Below the pieces are notes generated by a model. That model worked only from the letters and a program-made list of their open reading frames with translations. It had not been told where the DNA came from and ran no database searches. A DNA stretch of 64,000 nt from Desulfurococcales archaeon (lineage in GTDB: Archaea; Thermoproteota; Thermoprotei_A; Sulfolobales; Desulfurococcaceae). Both the position numbers and the translations under genes were made by a program. Positions 51,596-60,669 of the stretch are shown here, piece after piece; the first letter of the stretch is position 1, and every line of letters begins with the position of its first letter. The stretch lies in NCBI GenBank assembly GCA_027022365.1, contig JALVYU010000031.1, positions 1 to 64,000 of the forward strand, given 5' to 3'.

Positions 51596-52396
51596 TTACT
51601 CTTGCTTCAACTCTATCCTGATGTTTTTAGGTTTGATCGAAGCTGGTAGAACGTTGGATAAGAATCCCTCAATAACACCTATCAATGCATTTGCCAGCTT
51701 ATCATCTAGTATAATAGGCTTATTGTTAACAATGATACTTACGCCTCTCGTCTCAATACACTGTGAGGGAGTTATGAATCCCTTCAACAATTTTTCCGCT
51801 ACCTCGTGCTTTGAAGCCATTCCGCAGAGAGAAGGATCAATGTTTATGGCGGAAGAGATCTGTGTGATAGCGTCATTGTAGATTTCTCTCGCCAGCTTCT
51901 CCGCCTCGTCTATAAGGAGAGCATTGAAGCCTTGCTGAAGCGCGGTTTCAACTACCTCTAGATCGTTACTGACTATATACCATAACCCCGGCTCACCCGA
52001 GATCAGCTCTATCTCCCTAGGCTCCTCGACAATGGCTATTGCTCTCCCGATGTTTGCCCCTTTAAAGCCCTCGGCAAGTACTAATGGCGTATAGTAGCTG
52101 AGATTCTCGATGATTTCTTCGAGGCTCTCCATAGGCTCGGTTATCATGATTAGTTCTTCAGGATTAGAGACCACAATATTGGATGCCCCTGCATTCCTAT
52201 ATCTGAACGCGTCATTGAATTTTTCGAGCACTGATGAGCTTGTTTGGAGGATCACAGTAGGCTTAACACCTATCCTGTTAAGCTCCCTTGTAAGGAGAGC
52301 GCCAAGACTTGTCTTTCCCGCACCTGGTCTCGTCGATATGATCCTATAGACGCTTGTCAGTCCTTCCAGCAACTTATAGGGTTTTTTCGATGACAT
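51596..52396 (-). CDS. MobB-like P-loop GTPase
   Basis: A 266-residue protein with Walker A STRPGAGKTSLGALLTREL (residues about 20-38), and PLVLAEGFKGANIGRAI, which corresponds to the DxVLVEGFK motif of MobB (molybdopterin-guanine dinucleotide biosynthesis adaptor) proteins. The C-terminal 90 residues are extra, with two cysteines (PSLCGM, SQCIETRGVSIIVNNKPI). A role in molybdenum/tungsten cofactor assembly is plausible for an organism with tungsten oxidoreductases, but other G3E/MobB relatives are possible. The ATG has GGAG eight bases upstream. It is divergent from the geranylgeranyl reductase gene. Confidence 0.7.
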   Translation of the reverse strand: MSSKKPYKLLEGLTSVYRIISTRPGAGKTSLGALLTRELNRIGVKPTVILQTSSSVLEKFNDAFRYRNAGASNIVVSNPEELIMITEPMESLEEIIENLSYYTPLVLAEGFKGANIGRAIAIVEEPREIELISGEPGLWYIVSNDLEVVETALQQGFNALLIDEAEKLAREIYNDAITQISSAINIDPSLCGMASKHEVAEKLLKGFITPSQCIETRGVSIIVNNKPIILDDKLANALIGVIEGFLSNVLPASIKPKNIRIELKQE

Positions 52397-52595
52397 GAAT
52401 ATACTCCACCATACATGATTGTCGTAAATACGGTACTAATAATTAACATCTAGTTGTCTAGGTTTAATTTAACTATCCGCAAATCAGTGCTGTCGAAGCT
52501 AAAGGCGATAATATCTTATTTAATTCATGGTTGTCCTTATAAGTCATAGTAGAATATAACCTTAGACTAGTAAACTGTTTTTCGAAGGTGTAAAC

Positions 52596-53975
52596 ATGGC
52601 CGAGAAATATGATGTAGCAATTATTGGAGCTGGAGTCGCAGGATTAACCGCTGCTTATGATCTCGTCGCCCGGGGCTTCAAAGTAGCGGTTATCGAGAGC
52701 AAGCCCCGGGATCGAATAGGAGATAAGACCTGCGGCGATGCAATAGGTACCCACCATTTCTCCGAGCTCGGCTGGAAACCCCCGTCCAGCATTATTGATC
52801 ACAAATACTCGGGCGTCAAGATCTACAGTCCCAGCGAGAAATACGGATTAGTTGTTCCGGGAGAAGGCGTAAGTGTTAACCGTGTTAAGTTCGGCCAATG
52901 GCTTCTCGCCAGAGTCCTTGATCACGGTGGCATACTTTATGATAGCCATGTCCTCGTCGATGTTGCTTTGAAGAATAACAGGGTAGAGAAGATAATAGTC
53001 AAGAAAGTTGGCGAGCCCGGCCTCAGAGAAATATATGCCGAGGCATTCATTGATGCGAGCGGCGCCAAGCCAAGCCTCAGGCCTAAACTACCCAGTGAAT
53101 GGCCCCTGGCCGAGAGGCCCTACATGACGGATTTCAATATAGCGTATAGAGAGGTCATAGAGCTCGAGAAACCGCTAGAGTCGGACATAGAATACGCGAT
53201 CATATATCTGAATACCGAGGTAGCCCCCGGAGGCTACTGGTGGCTCTTCCCTAAAGACCCCGAGGGGAGGAACATCAATGTAGGACTGGGCGTTGTATGG
53301 GGGCCCCAAGGCTACAACCCTAGGCACAACTATAACAAGTACTTAAAGCCAAGGTTCAAGGGCAAACTACTACACGCTGGGGGCGGTATAGTCCCGACGA
53401 GAAGACCTATGCCGACACTCGTATGGAGCAACGTGGGAGTAGTGGGGGATGCAGCCTATACCGTCAACCCTGTCCACGGAGGCGGAATAGGCTCCTCAAT
53501 GCTGTCAGCCAGCATAGTGGCGAGAAATATGGCCAACGCGCTTGAAGCCGGAAGAGTTGATGAGACAACCATGTGGAAAGCCAACAAAGAATACATGGCC
53601 GTGTATGGTGCAAAACAAGCATCACTGGATATCCTGAGAATGTATCTACAGAAACTAACAAACGACGACTTCGAATGGATACTTAAGAACAAGATCGTTG
53701 ATGGTGCCTCAATATATGATCTGGGGACAAAAGGAAGCCTTGTGGAGGAGATAATTCGGGGTGTAGGAAAACTTATCAGGCTTCTGGGAAAGCCATCCCT
53801 ATTGAACCAGTTAAGAATAGTTAGAAGCTATATGAACAAGGTTAAAACATTGTATCTAAACGAGTACCCCGAGACACCGGATAAGCTACACGAATGGATA
53901 TTGAAGACAGAGTCGGTCTTCAATGAGTACAGGGTAGAAATAGGATATGATCCCGGGCCAAGGGTCAGATGGTGA
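52596..53975 (+). CDS. geranylgeranyl reductase family FAD enzyme
   Basis: A 459-residue flavoprotein reducing isoprenoid double bonds of archaeal lipids. It has the FAD dinucleotide motif VAIIGAGVAGLTAAYDLV, the family motif DKTCGDAIGTHHF, the substrate-side PGGYWWLFPKD (the YxWxFP signature), and VVGDAAYTVNPVHGGGIGSSMLSA. Saturation of digeranylgeranylglycerol lipids is the likely role, though quinone side chains are also possible. A TATA-like CTTATAAGTC at about 52535 and AAGGTG just before the ATG give a normal promoter. The DUF429 gene overlaps its last 7 bases. Confidence 0.92.
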   Translation: MAEKYDVAIIGAGVAGLTAAYDLVARGFKVAVIESKPRDRIGDKTCGDAIGTHHFSELGWKPPSSIIDHKYSGVKIYSPSEKYGLVVPGEGVSVNRVKFGQWLLARVLDHGGILYDSHVLVDVALKNNRVEKIIVKKVGEPGLREIYAEAFIDASGAKPSLRPKLPSEWPLAERPYMTDFNIAYREVIELEKPLESDIEYAIIYLNTEVAPGGYWWLFPKDPEGRNINVGLGVVWGPQGYNPRHNYNKYLKPRFKGKLLHAGGGIVPTRRPMPTLVWSNVGVVGDAAYTVNPVHGGGIGSSMLSASIVARNMANALEAGRVDETTMWKANKEYMAVYGAKQASLDILRMYLQKLTNDDFEWILKNKIVDGASIYDLGTKGSLVEEIIRGVGKLIRLLGKPSLLNQLRIVRSYMNKVKTLYLNEYPETPDKLHEWILKTESVFNEYRVEIGYDPGPRVRW

Positions 53976-54508
53976 AGGTGGCAGGTCTCGATCTCAGAGC
54001 TAGACAGGATAGGCCTTCAGGGATAGCGTTTCTCCAGAAGAGAAGACTCATTTTTATATCAAAAGTTTACGGAGATGAAGAAATCCTTTCATTACTTGAT
54101 AAATACAAGCCCAAAATAGTAGCGATAGATTCTCCTCTGTCTCATTCCAGAGGATTTAGGAGAGTTGACAGGAAAATGATCAAGATGGGCTACAAGGTGT
54201 TACCGCCGGGATGGCCCGCAATGAGGAAGCTTGTTTCGAGGGCCATTAGGCTCAGAGAAATACTAGAAAGAAGAGGTGTTTTAGTTATTGAAACACATCC
54301 GAGGAGCTCGCTTTTATCATCTGGATGTAGTATATGGGAATTAATGGTACGCGAAGGGCTTGAACAGTCCTTGATCAGAGATCTTTCGAAAGATGAGATT
54401 GACGCACTCATAGCCGCGCTAACGGCTTACCATTACATGATCGGTGACTATGTTTCCGTCAAAGATGTTGATGGAGAAATAATCTTGTTACCACGTATAT
54501 GCAGTTGA
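53969..54508 (+). CDS. DUF429 family protein (predicted RNase H-fold)
   Basis: A 179-residue member of the DUF429 family. VAGLDLRARQDRPSGIAF opens the fold, KIVAIDSPLSHSRGFRRVDRKM and LPPGWPAMRKLV carry conserved residues, and VIETHPRSSLL and KDEIDALIAALTAYHYM close it. The family is predicted to be an RNase H-like nuclease on the basis of conserved acidic residues (D in AGLD, D in AIDSP, E in IETHP, D in EIDAL), all present here. It overlaps the reductase gene upstream, and its end overlaps the convergent DHH gene by 21 bp. Confidence 0.82.
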   Translation: MVKVAGLDLRARQDRPSGIAFLQKRRLIFISKVYGDEEILSLLDKYKPKIVAIDSPLSHSRGFRRVDRKMIKMGYKVLPPGWPAMRKLVSRAIRLREILERRGVLVIETHPRSSLLSSGCSIWELMVREGLEQSLIRDLSKDEIDALIAALTAYHYMIGDYVSVKDVDGEIILLPRICS

Positions 54509-55513
54509 TTTTTTCTGAGGCAGGTACTGGGGAGCAATACTGATTATTTTATTCATAATATAGTCTAAGACAGCGGTTTCACTGAACAATTTCTTGATTC
54601 TAACTATGATCGGTATTTTCACTGCGAAACCGCTGGCGTGGGGATGTCCGCCTCCCCCTAGGGCTTTGGCGATCTCCCTTATATTGATCTCTTTGCTTCG
54701 CAGGCTTACCTTTCCCTTATCCGAGATAACCGCTACAACCTCGGCGTTCTTGCGCGCCATGATGTAGGCGGCGGCGAAGCTGTTCTCGATATACTTGTTG
54801 GCTTTTACAAAGGCAAAGAGTATTCCATTGATTCTCTTGAGCTTTACCAGTCTCTCCAGTTCCCCGTACGCATTGATTTCTTTCTCGACTCTATCGATCA
54901 GTATGTCATCGAAGCTCTTATCCCATAGCTTCTCTTCGAGAATAGTGTTCAGTACTTTTTCTCGCCACGAATCCGGGTCGTCTCTCCTTATGAGTCTGAG
55001 ATACCATGGGCCTAACCAGTGATCGAATCTCCACAGGTCTCCCGAGCAAACACCTTTTACGAGTTCTTCGATAAACTCTTTATTAATACTGCTTCGACGA
55101 GGCGCGTACTTGGCGACAACCCCCGTTGCACAGATGGAATTATCTACATTGATTCTAACACCGACCTCTTTGAGGCTGTCAAGCCATTCTTTATCCCATA
55201 TATGGTGGTCGTACCACTCTATCTCGATTCCCTCGGCGATCTTTTTCTCCAGTATGGGTCTGATGTACTCGTAAGTCTTCTGGTTCATCCCTAAGTCCAT
55301 GAAGGCTATGGTGTGGACATTCCGAATCTTGGAGATCTTCTTGAAGGCCTTTATGAGTAGATAAGGCTCAGTAAACATGATCTTGGAAGGCCTATACCCC
55401 CTATAATGTATGTAGACGGCGGCTGACCCCACTCCATCCATATCAGTATGTGTTACGACCATATAGTCATCCATATCAACCGTTCCCCAATCATTGTTGT
55501 GTCGTCGAATCAT
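54488..55513 (-). CDS. DHH-family phosphoesterase
   Basis: A 341-residue DHH/DHHA1 protein with VVTHTDMDGVGSAAV (metal motif I), AFMDLGMN, the defining EWYDHHIWDKEW and a C-terminal DHHA1 motif LGGGGHPHASGFAV. It differs from the copy at 25700-26629 in keeping the canonical HxDxDG. RecJ-like or oligoribonuclease activity is predicted. A TATA-like TTTATAAT lies about 20 nt before ATG 55513, so the mRNA may be leaderless from this codon; ATG 55474 is an alternative. Confidence 0.85.
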   Translation of the reverse strand: MIRRHNNDWGTVDMDDYMVVTHTDMDGVGSAAVYIHYRGYRPSKIMFTEPYLLIKAFKKISKIRNVHTIAFMDLGMNQKTYEYIRPILEKKIAEGIEIEWYDHHIWDKEWLDSLKEVGVRINVDNSICATGVVAKYAPRRSSINKEFIEELVKGVCSGDLWRFDHWLGPWYLRLIRRDDPDSWREKVLNTILEEKLWDKSFDDILIDRVEKEINAYGELERLVKLKRINGILFAFVKANKYIENSFAAAYIMARKNAEVVAVISDKGKVSLRSKEINIREIAKALGGGGHPHASGFAVKIPIIVRIKKLFSETAVLDYIMNKIISIAPQYLPQKKSTAYTW

Positions 55514-55572
55514 TTTATCTAGCTTAATAAGGAATTATAAAGTAAGTGATAACCTGATAATAGGTCAGTGGC

Positions 55573-56814
55573 GTGAAGACAGAGTTGCCAGGCAAACCAA
55601 GGGACCTATGTCTAAGATGCAAGGGATACCGTAATCTCTGCGGGCTTGGATATTGTCCACTCCTACGCGGATTCCGCGGCAAGGTCAAAATGATATCGAG
55701 GATTAATAACACACGAGTCAACGGAGCTACACCGCCTTCTGCCCTGGTAGGCGAGTACGGGTATCCATACGTCAACGTGTACATAGGCCTCCCGCCTTGC
55801 ATACATGGTGATGAGGCCAAGAAATACGATGATCCTTCTTCATGGTTCCTAAGACTAGGATTAGGAGACATAATAGAGCTAAGATCACAGCTAGTGTACG
55901 CTAAGAAGAAAGCGAAAGTGAACGATCCATTGATGTTGTACGAGAAAGAAATAGGATTAGCGGCTTTGTCGAGAAAACCAGTTGACGCAGAGGCAGAACT
56001 ATCAGGTATACCGAAGCCCAGGCTAAGACTTGATCCTCTTCTTCCGCCAATAGGCCCCACGATATCGGCCAGAAGAATAAGAGTATCAGGTAATCCGTCT
56101 CTTCACCCAGCTCTCGAGAAGCTGATATGGGATGATGTTAGGGCCGAAGAAGCTGTTTGGATCCTTCACCGTGAAGGCCTCGACCACTACGAAATAGTAA
56201 GAGCCCTATCTCTCGGTTTCATCGGAACTATTAGGCGGAGGAAGCTTGTTCCCACGAGATGGAGCATAACAGCGGTTGACAGTATTGTAGCCAAAATGTA
56301 TCTAAGAACAATACACTTGTCGAGACCTATAAGCGATGTACTGGTCTACCATGCCGAGTATCTCTACAACAAGTACACCATAATACTTTACCCGGGAAGA
56401 TATAGTTCCGAGTGGATAGAGGTATGGATGCCCAACAGCCTTTGGAACCCACACGCTGAGCCGTCAATACTCATCATACGTGACGACTACCGTGGTCGCC
56501 CGGAGAAGATGGATGGAGGATTCCTTGCGGCAAGAACACCTATTCTCGGGCACCTTGCAAGCACTAGGAGGCAGGCCAAGGTAATAATTTTGAGGGAGGT
56601 CGCGCCACAATATATCTACCCCGTGGGCAACTGGCAGATCAGAATGACCGTTGCAGAAGCACTTCGTAGGGGCCCCGTGCTGAGAAACCCTACGAAAAAA
56701 GAGCTCCTCTTATATCTTAGGAGAACACATAGTGTTCCAACGCACATATATGATCATATTGTCGAGAAAATATACAGTGAGAGGCAGATGACCATCGATG
56801 ATTTCAAGAAATAA
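55573..56814 (+). CDS. Nre-family DNA repair protein with C-terminal PIP-like motif
   Basis: A 413-residue Nre protein. Residues about 12-28 form the family zinc site (CLRCKGYRNLCGLGYC). NGATPPSALVGEYGYPYVNVY and the run RWSITAVDSIVAKMYL are conserved. The C-terminus ends QMTIDDFKK, the position of the PCNA-interacting motif in NreA. Here the final position that usually supplies a second aromatic residue is lysine, so the PIP box is partial. Nre proteins have been implicated in DNA damage tolerance in haloarchaea. The PCNA gene is in this window at 5732. The membrane protein gene downstream overlaps it by 17 bp. Confidence 0.88.
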   Translation: MKTELPGKPRDLCLRCKGYRNLCGLGYCPLLRGFRGKVKMISRINNTRVNGATPPSALVGEYGYPYVNVYIGLPPCIHGDEAKKYDDPSSWFLRLGLGDIIELRSQLVYAKKKAKVNDPLMLYEKEIGLAALSRKPVDAEAELSGIPKPRLRLDPLLPPIGPTISARRIRVSGNPSLHPALEKLIWDDVRAEEAVWILHREGLDHYEIVRALSLGFIGTIRRRKLVPTRWSITAVDSIVAKMYLRTIHLSRPISDVLVYHAEYLYNKYTIILYPGRYSSEWIEVWMPNSLWNPHAEPSILIIRDDYRGRPEKMDGGFLAARTPILGHLASTRRQAKVIILREVAPQYIYPVGNWQIRMTVAEALRRGPVLRNPTKKELLLYLRRTHSVPTHIYDHIVEKIYSERQMTIDDFKK

Positions 56815-58114
56815 TAATATAGACACGCGCATGGAAGCCTCAGCAGGAATAATTGTATTATCACTATTTGTTTATATAGCCATTATAGCCTCAATTACCC
56901 TGGCAACCTATATGTTCTGGAACACATACTTTTTGGCACCAAGCCTCATCGTTAAGCTCAGCACATACTTTGTACTAATATTATTCACGTATATTGTTTT
57001 GACGGAGATGTATGACTTAGCGAACAACTTATCAAAAATAAAGTTATTCTCGGAGAACCTCTACATGAACCTGGAATACCTACTGATTCCTTTGAGCATT
57101 ATCTTGTCAATTGATCTACTAACTGATATAACAGCAAATATTTACAGAGAATATGAAATCGTAATGATATTAATTGATATAACTTTGATACTAGTAGAAT
57201 CTATTCTCCTCTATCTTCTTGGGAGAAGAATATTCTTAGGCCTCGAACTTAGAAAACTAATAAGAATACTTTACGGAAACACCCAAGGCCTATTACGTAG
57301 TTTTTGGAGAAAATTAAAGAATAGAGAATTATTCACCAATGCAGCATACTTTATCTCCTTCGTACTCCTTTACAACTATGGAATCCTTGCTTTCCAAGCT
57401 ATAAGAGTGATAACTGTAGCAACCGAACACATAACAATTAATTCTATTCTCAACTGCTTAGTCCTAATAATGATGATTAAACTAGTGCTATACTCATCAA
57501 CAATATCATATATGATGTACACAGGAATTATCCTATCGCCTGAACAAAAAATAGATTTGAGAAAAGTACTTGTTACACTGGATAGGCGCCAATCACTAAT
57601 TACGGCCATATATTATAGGTCCGTTAAGGAGCTGAAGATGTATATACATGAGGTTCTTCTTAATCCACTAAATGATGTTATTATCATATTACCGTATAAC
57701 ATAGATACAGAGTGTACACGTTTTATTAGAGAAGTTAAGAATAACAATACCGCCGTTATAATATATCTGAGAAGACAAACAACCGCTCTCCAGAAACTCC
57801 CCATTTCATCGGAAAAAAAGATATTTTATATTAGTTCTCTGCAGTATATGCAGATAAACTATATTATACGTGGCGTGAGATTTACCGCTCCTATACTAAG
57901 AATAATTATTTGTTTAATGCAAGATGAAAGCTTTATCGAAAAAATGGGCACTACGTTCTATAGATTCGTGAGAGGCATTATAGATTACTTCTGCGGGGCC
58001 AAGTTTACCCGTGTCTTTATAGAGTTTATAGCGCCTTATAATCGGTTCGATAATATTTCCGAATTATTGTCACTAATTGTTCATGATGAATATACATTAT
58101 CAAAACAACAATAG
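56798..58114 (+). CDS. polytopic membrane protein of KaiC-linked module (protein A)
   Basis: Unrecognised 438-residue protein: six predicted membrane helices (about residues 16-40, 48-68, 92-108, 120-141, 178-200, 213-236) followed by a soluble C-terminal domain of about 190 residues. The domain alternates strands and helices (VIIILPYNIDTECTRFIREV, AVIIYLRR, KIFYISSLQYM) in the manner of RecA/KaiC-related or DUF835-like domains but has no Walker motif. The gene is strikingly AT-rich and rich in Ile, Leu and Tyr. It overlaps the Nre gene; a KaiC-like ATPase gene follows after about 190 bp that contain an AT-rich promoter-like stretch. Confidence 0.65.
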   Translation: MISRNNNIDTRMEASAGIIVLSLFVYIAIIASITLATYMFWNTYFLAPSLIVKLSTYFVLILFTYIVLTEMYDLANNLSKIKLFSENLYMNLEYLLIPLSIILSIDLLTDITANIYREYEIVMILIDITLILVESILLYLLGRRIFLGLELRKLIRILYGNTQGLLRSFWRKLKNRELFTNAAYFISFVLLYNYGILAFQAIRVITVATEHITINSILNCLVLIMMIKLVLYSSTISYMMYTGIILSPEQKIDLRKVLVTLDRRQSLITAIYYRSVKELKMYIHEVLLNPLNDVIIILPYNIDTECTRFIREVKNNNTAVIIYLRRQTTALQKLPISSEKKIFYISSLQYMQINYIIRGVRFTAPILRIIICLMQDESFIEKMGTTFYRFVRGIIDYFCGAKFTRVFIEFIAPYNRFDNISELLSLIVHDEYTLSKQQ

Positions 58115-58306
58115 ATGTTTTCCAATAATACAACACTGTTATAATTAGTTGAAATCATTTATTGGTTAAAATAAAAAACTTGTTTTATGATATAAATCAA
58201 TATTTAGTCTTAGTGACATAGAAGTAATGTAGGTGTATTATTGGAAAGGAAACCATTACGTATGGGTGCATCTACTCATTTACACAGAATAGAGGAGGGA
58301 ATAAAT

Positions 58307-59047
58307 ATGGTCGTGATCGAAAAAGTGCCCACAGGGATTAAAGGGTTTGATGATATTGTCGAGGGAGGCCTGCCAAGGCCTGGTATAACATACATAATTG
58401 GGCACCCAGGCGTCGGGAAAACTACATTGGCTCTACAGATACTTTATAATCGTGCCCTTCAGGGAGAAAAAGGCATGTATGTATCGTTAACAGAGAAAAA
58501 AGAATCGGTTATAACTAGATATAAGGACTTCCCAGCGTTTAATAGGCTCGAGGAGTTCCTCCAAAAGAAACAACTAATGTTTTTCGAAGCCATACCCACC
58601 TATGGCCTCGGCAAAGACATGGTGATAAGCCTTATAGATGATGCATTCAACATAGCTCAGGAAAACAGTGTCAAAAACATAATATTCGATACTGTCACAA
58701 GCCTTACCATGTATCTGAGGAGAGACGAGGTTAGAACGATACTATCCTATATCAATGACAAAATCTATAACTCGAAGACAATGGGGATAATGATTGCCGA
58801 GCTACCCCTCTACAGCGAAGTAATCAACCCGCCGAATGAAGAATTCCTGTGTGACGTATTGATCGTGATGGATTATGTATGGATATATGCTGGCGCGCCA
58901 AAACTCGACGTGAGACTAATTCCCGTGAAAAGCAGAGTTGGACGAGTCGACAGGAGATCCTATATCGCGGTAATATCCCCGGAGACAGGTGTTGAAATAA
59001 TAGGTACCATTGAGACAGAGCACTTCACCCCATTCAGACAGGGATAA
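58307..59047 (+). CDS. KaiC-like RecA-superfamily ATPase
   Basis: A 246-residue single-domain KaiC-like ATPase. VPTGIKGFDDIVEGGLPRPG is the KaiC/RadA-type entry, Walker A is GHPGVGKTT at residues 32-40, the KaiC catalytic glutamate pair region reads MYVSLTEKKESV, and Walker B is KNIIFDTVTSLT. No Asgard- or archaellum-specific FlaH features are obvious. ATG 58307 has AGGAGGGA six bases upstream, which excludes the 22-codon extension to TTG 58241. KaiC-like ATPases have been proposed as hubs of archaeal signal transduction; the flanking membrane proteins suggest that this one acts at the membrane. Confidence 0.85.
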   Translation: MVVIEKVPTGIKGFDDIVEGGLPRPGITYIIGHPGVGKTTLALQILYNRALQGEKGMYVSLTEKKESVITRYKDFPAFNRLEEFLQKKQLMFFEAIPTYGLGKDMVISLIDDAFNIAQENSVKNIIFDTVTSLTMYLRRDEVRTILSYINDKIYNSKTMGIMIAELPLYSEVINPPNEEFLCDVLIVMDYVWIYAGAPKLDVRLIPVKSRVGRVDRRSYIAVISPETGVEIIGTIETEHFTPFRQG

Positions 59048-59052
59048 CATAA

Positions 59053-60597
59053 TTGACCAATAGATTTTCAACCTGTATCCGCAGATCTATAAAACACACA
59101 GCCTTCATACCGCTCTATTTATTTATACTTATCATCTTCATCGCAATACTCTCCATTATGACCGAGAGAGGCAAAACAATTAGTGTTTCCCCGGTATTTT
59201 TGTTCTTATCTATGATAATGTATACACTCTACATTGCATTGCTCATAAGGATATACATGTATGCTAGGACTATTTTAGATATAGAAACATCGTGTGGAAT
59301 AATATCCCTAGGTATACTTACTTTTCTTTATCCTCTAGTCATTTTGCTGCCGTTTTTTTATCAAGCTAATAAAAGTTTTTCATACATAATAGATGTCTTT
59401 ATTATAGTAAATGCCTTGTTGATCGAATTACACTACGCTAATGTGCTATCTAGAGTTTTTAGTCTAATAAGTAATATTAGTGGAGCGAATGAGGGCGAGC
59501 CTTCAAGCCTCGTATCCTATAGATTTAAGAATATGTGGCTTCTAAGGGGCTTCGCTATCCTTGGTTCAATCCTCGTTTTAGTTCTTTTTATACTAATGAA
59601 GCTGTTTGTATCAAGTGTGAGCCATGAGTATCTGTTTTTTATCGTTGGCTTGACTATAGTGTTTCTTGTTTTGTCAGGAGTAATAACAGTGAGGTATAAG
59701 ATTACAAACGTCTTGTATCAAGGCCTCAGATTCGCATCTCTTTATAGGTTGTTTACATTAATGAATATTCTCGCCATACTGGTCTTTTTCGGCGTAGCGG
59801 CTGCAAATACAATGATAGAATACAAGGGTTTTATTGATCCATACGCTGTGTCTTTTCTCGTCGAGATAGTCATTGCTATGTTTGTTCTTGCTTTCCTAAA
59901 ATATTCTCTTGACGATCTTGTCGGACTTATTATTGTGTCGAAAGTCCCGGGCATTGCTATGAAGGTAGGCCTACTCCCCATCTATATGATCGTGCACGAT
60001 ATCCCCGTTATGAATAGTGTATCTAAGGTTACCCGTGTTTTTGGTGACATCCTTCGCTCGGTATGGATGGCCGGGTTCCCGATAAATACCATAATATATA
60101 TATCGAAGCCTCACAGTCTTATTAGGGCTTTACTTCTCTTCAACTTTTATGAAACCTACGACGAAGTAAAAACAGAGATTACGTCTCTAGGAAGAAACAT
60201 GGATAAACTACTCGGCAATCCTATAGCTCATATATTCAATATAAACATATCTTATCCGACATCAGAAACTTTGCCTAGACAACCTAGACAGTATTTCGGC
60301 ATAGAGGTTCATGAGAGGAGCATTACCTTCGAGCGCATCTACTTGATACGCTCTATCATGGGTATCATAAGAAGGTCTAAGGGCGTTCTCTTGGTTATAG
60401 AGGATCTATCAGATCTGATCAATATATCGAGCTTTACAACAGTATATTCCCTTATAAGAACACTTATATCGTTATTGAGGCCTAATGTGGATGCGATGGT
60501 CATCATAACACCCAAATATAGACCGCATGAAGAATACATAAATGTTTTTAAGAGTATAGCTAATAGCGTGGTGGACGTAACAAGATTATTAATCTAA
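59053..60597 (+). CDS. polytopic membrane protein of KaiC-linked module (protein B)
   Basis: Unrecognised 514-residue protein: eight predicted membrane helices (about residues 17-37, 45-68, 80-102, 108-127, 163-185, 190-210, 231-251, 264-283) and a C-terminal soluble domain of about 215 residues. In the latter, RRSKGVLLVIEDLSDLINISSFTTVYSLIRTLI looks like a Walker B strand and following helix of a KaiC/DUF835-type domain, with no P-loop. It starts at TTG 59053, 5 bp after the ATPase stop, so the two are co-transcribed. Protein A has the same membrane-plus-soluble plan. Confidence 0.65.
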   Translation: MTNRFSTCIRRSIKHTAFIPLYLFILIIFIAILSIMTERGKTISVSPVFLFLSMIMYTLYIALLIRIYMYARTILDIETSCGIISLGILTFLYPLVILLPFFYQANKSFSYIIDVFIIVNALLIELHYANVLSRVFSLISNISGANEGEPSSLVSYRFKNMWLLRGFAILGSILVLVLFILMKLFVSSVSHEYLFFIVGLTIVFLVLSGVITVRYKITNVLYQGLRFASLYRLFTLMNILAILVFFGVAAANTMIEYKGFIDPYAVSFLVEIVIAMFVLAFLKYSLDDLVGLIIVSKVPGIAMKVGLLPIYMIVHDIPVMNSVSKVTRVFGDILRSVWMAGFPINTIIYISKPHSLIRALLLFNFYETYDEVKTEITSLGRNMDKLLGNPIAHIFNINISYPTSETLPRQPRQYFGIEVHERSITFERIYLIRSIMGIIRRSKGVLLVIEDLSDLINISSFTTVYSLIRTLISLLRPNVDAMVIITPKYRPHEEYINVFKSIANSVVDVTRLLI

Positions 60598-60669
60598 AGA
60601 GTTATTTAACAAGATATAGGTTGTACTCTATCATGTTTTTCGGTCGGGTTTTGTAGGGGAGGATTATCA

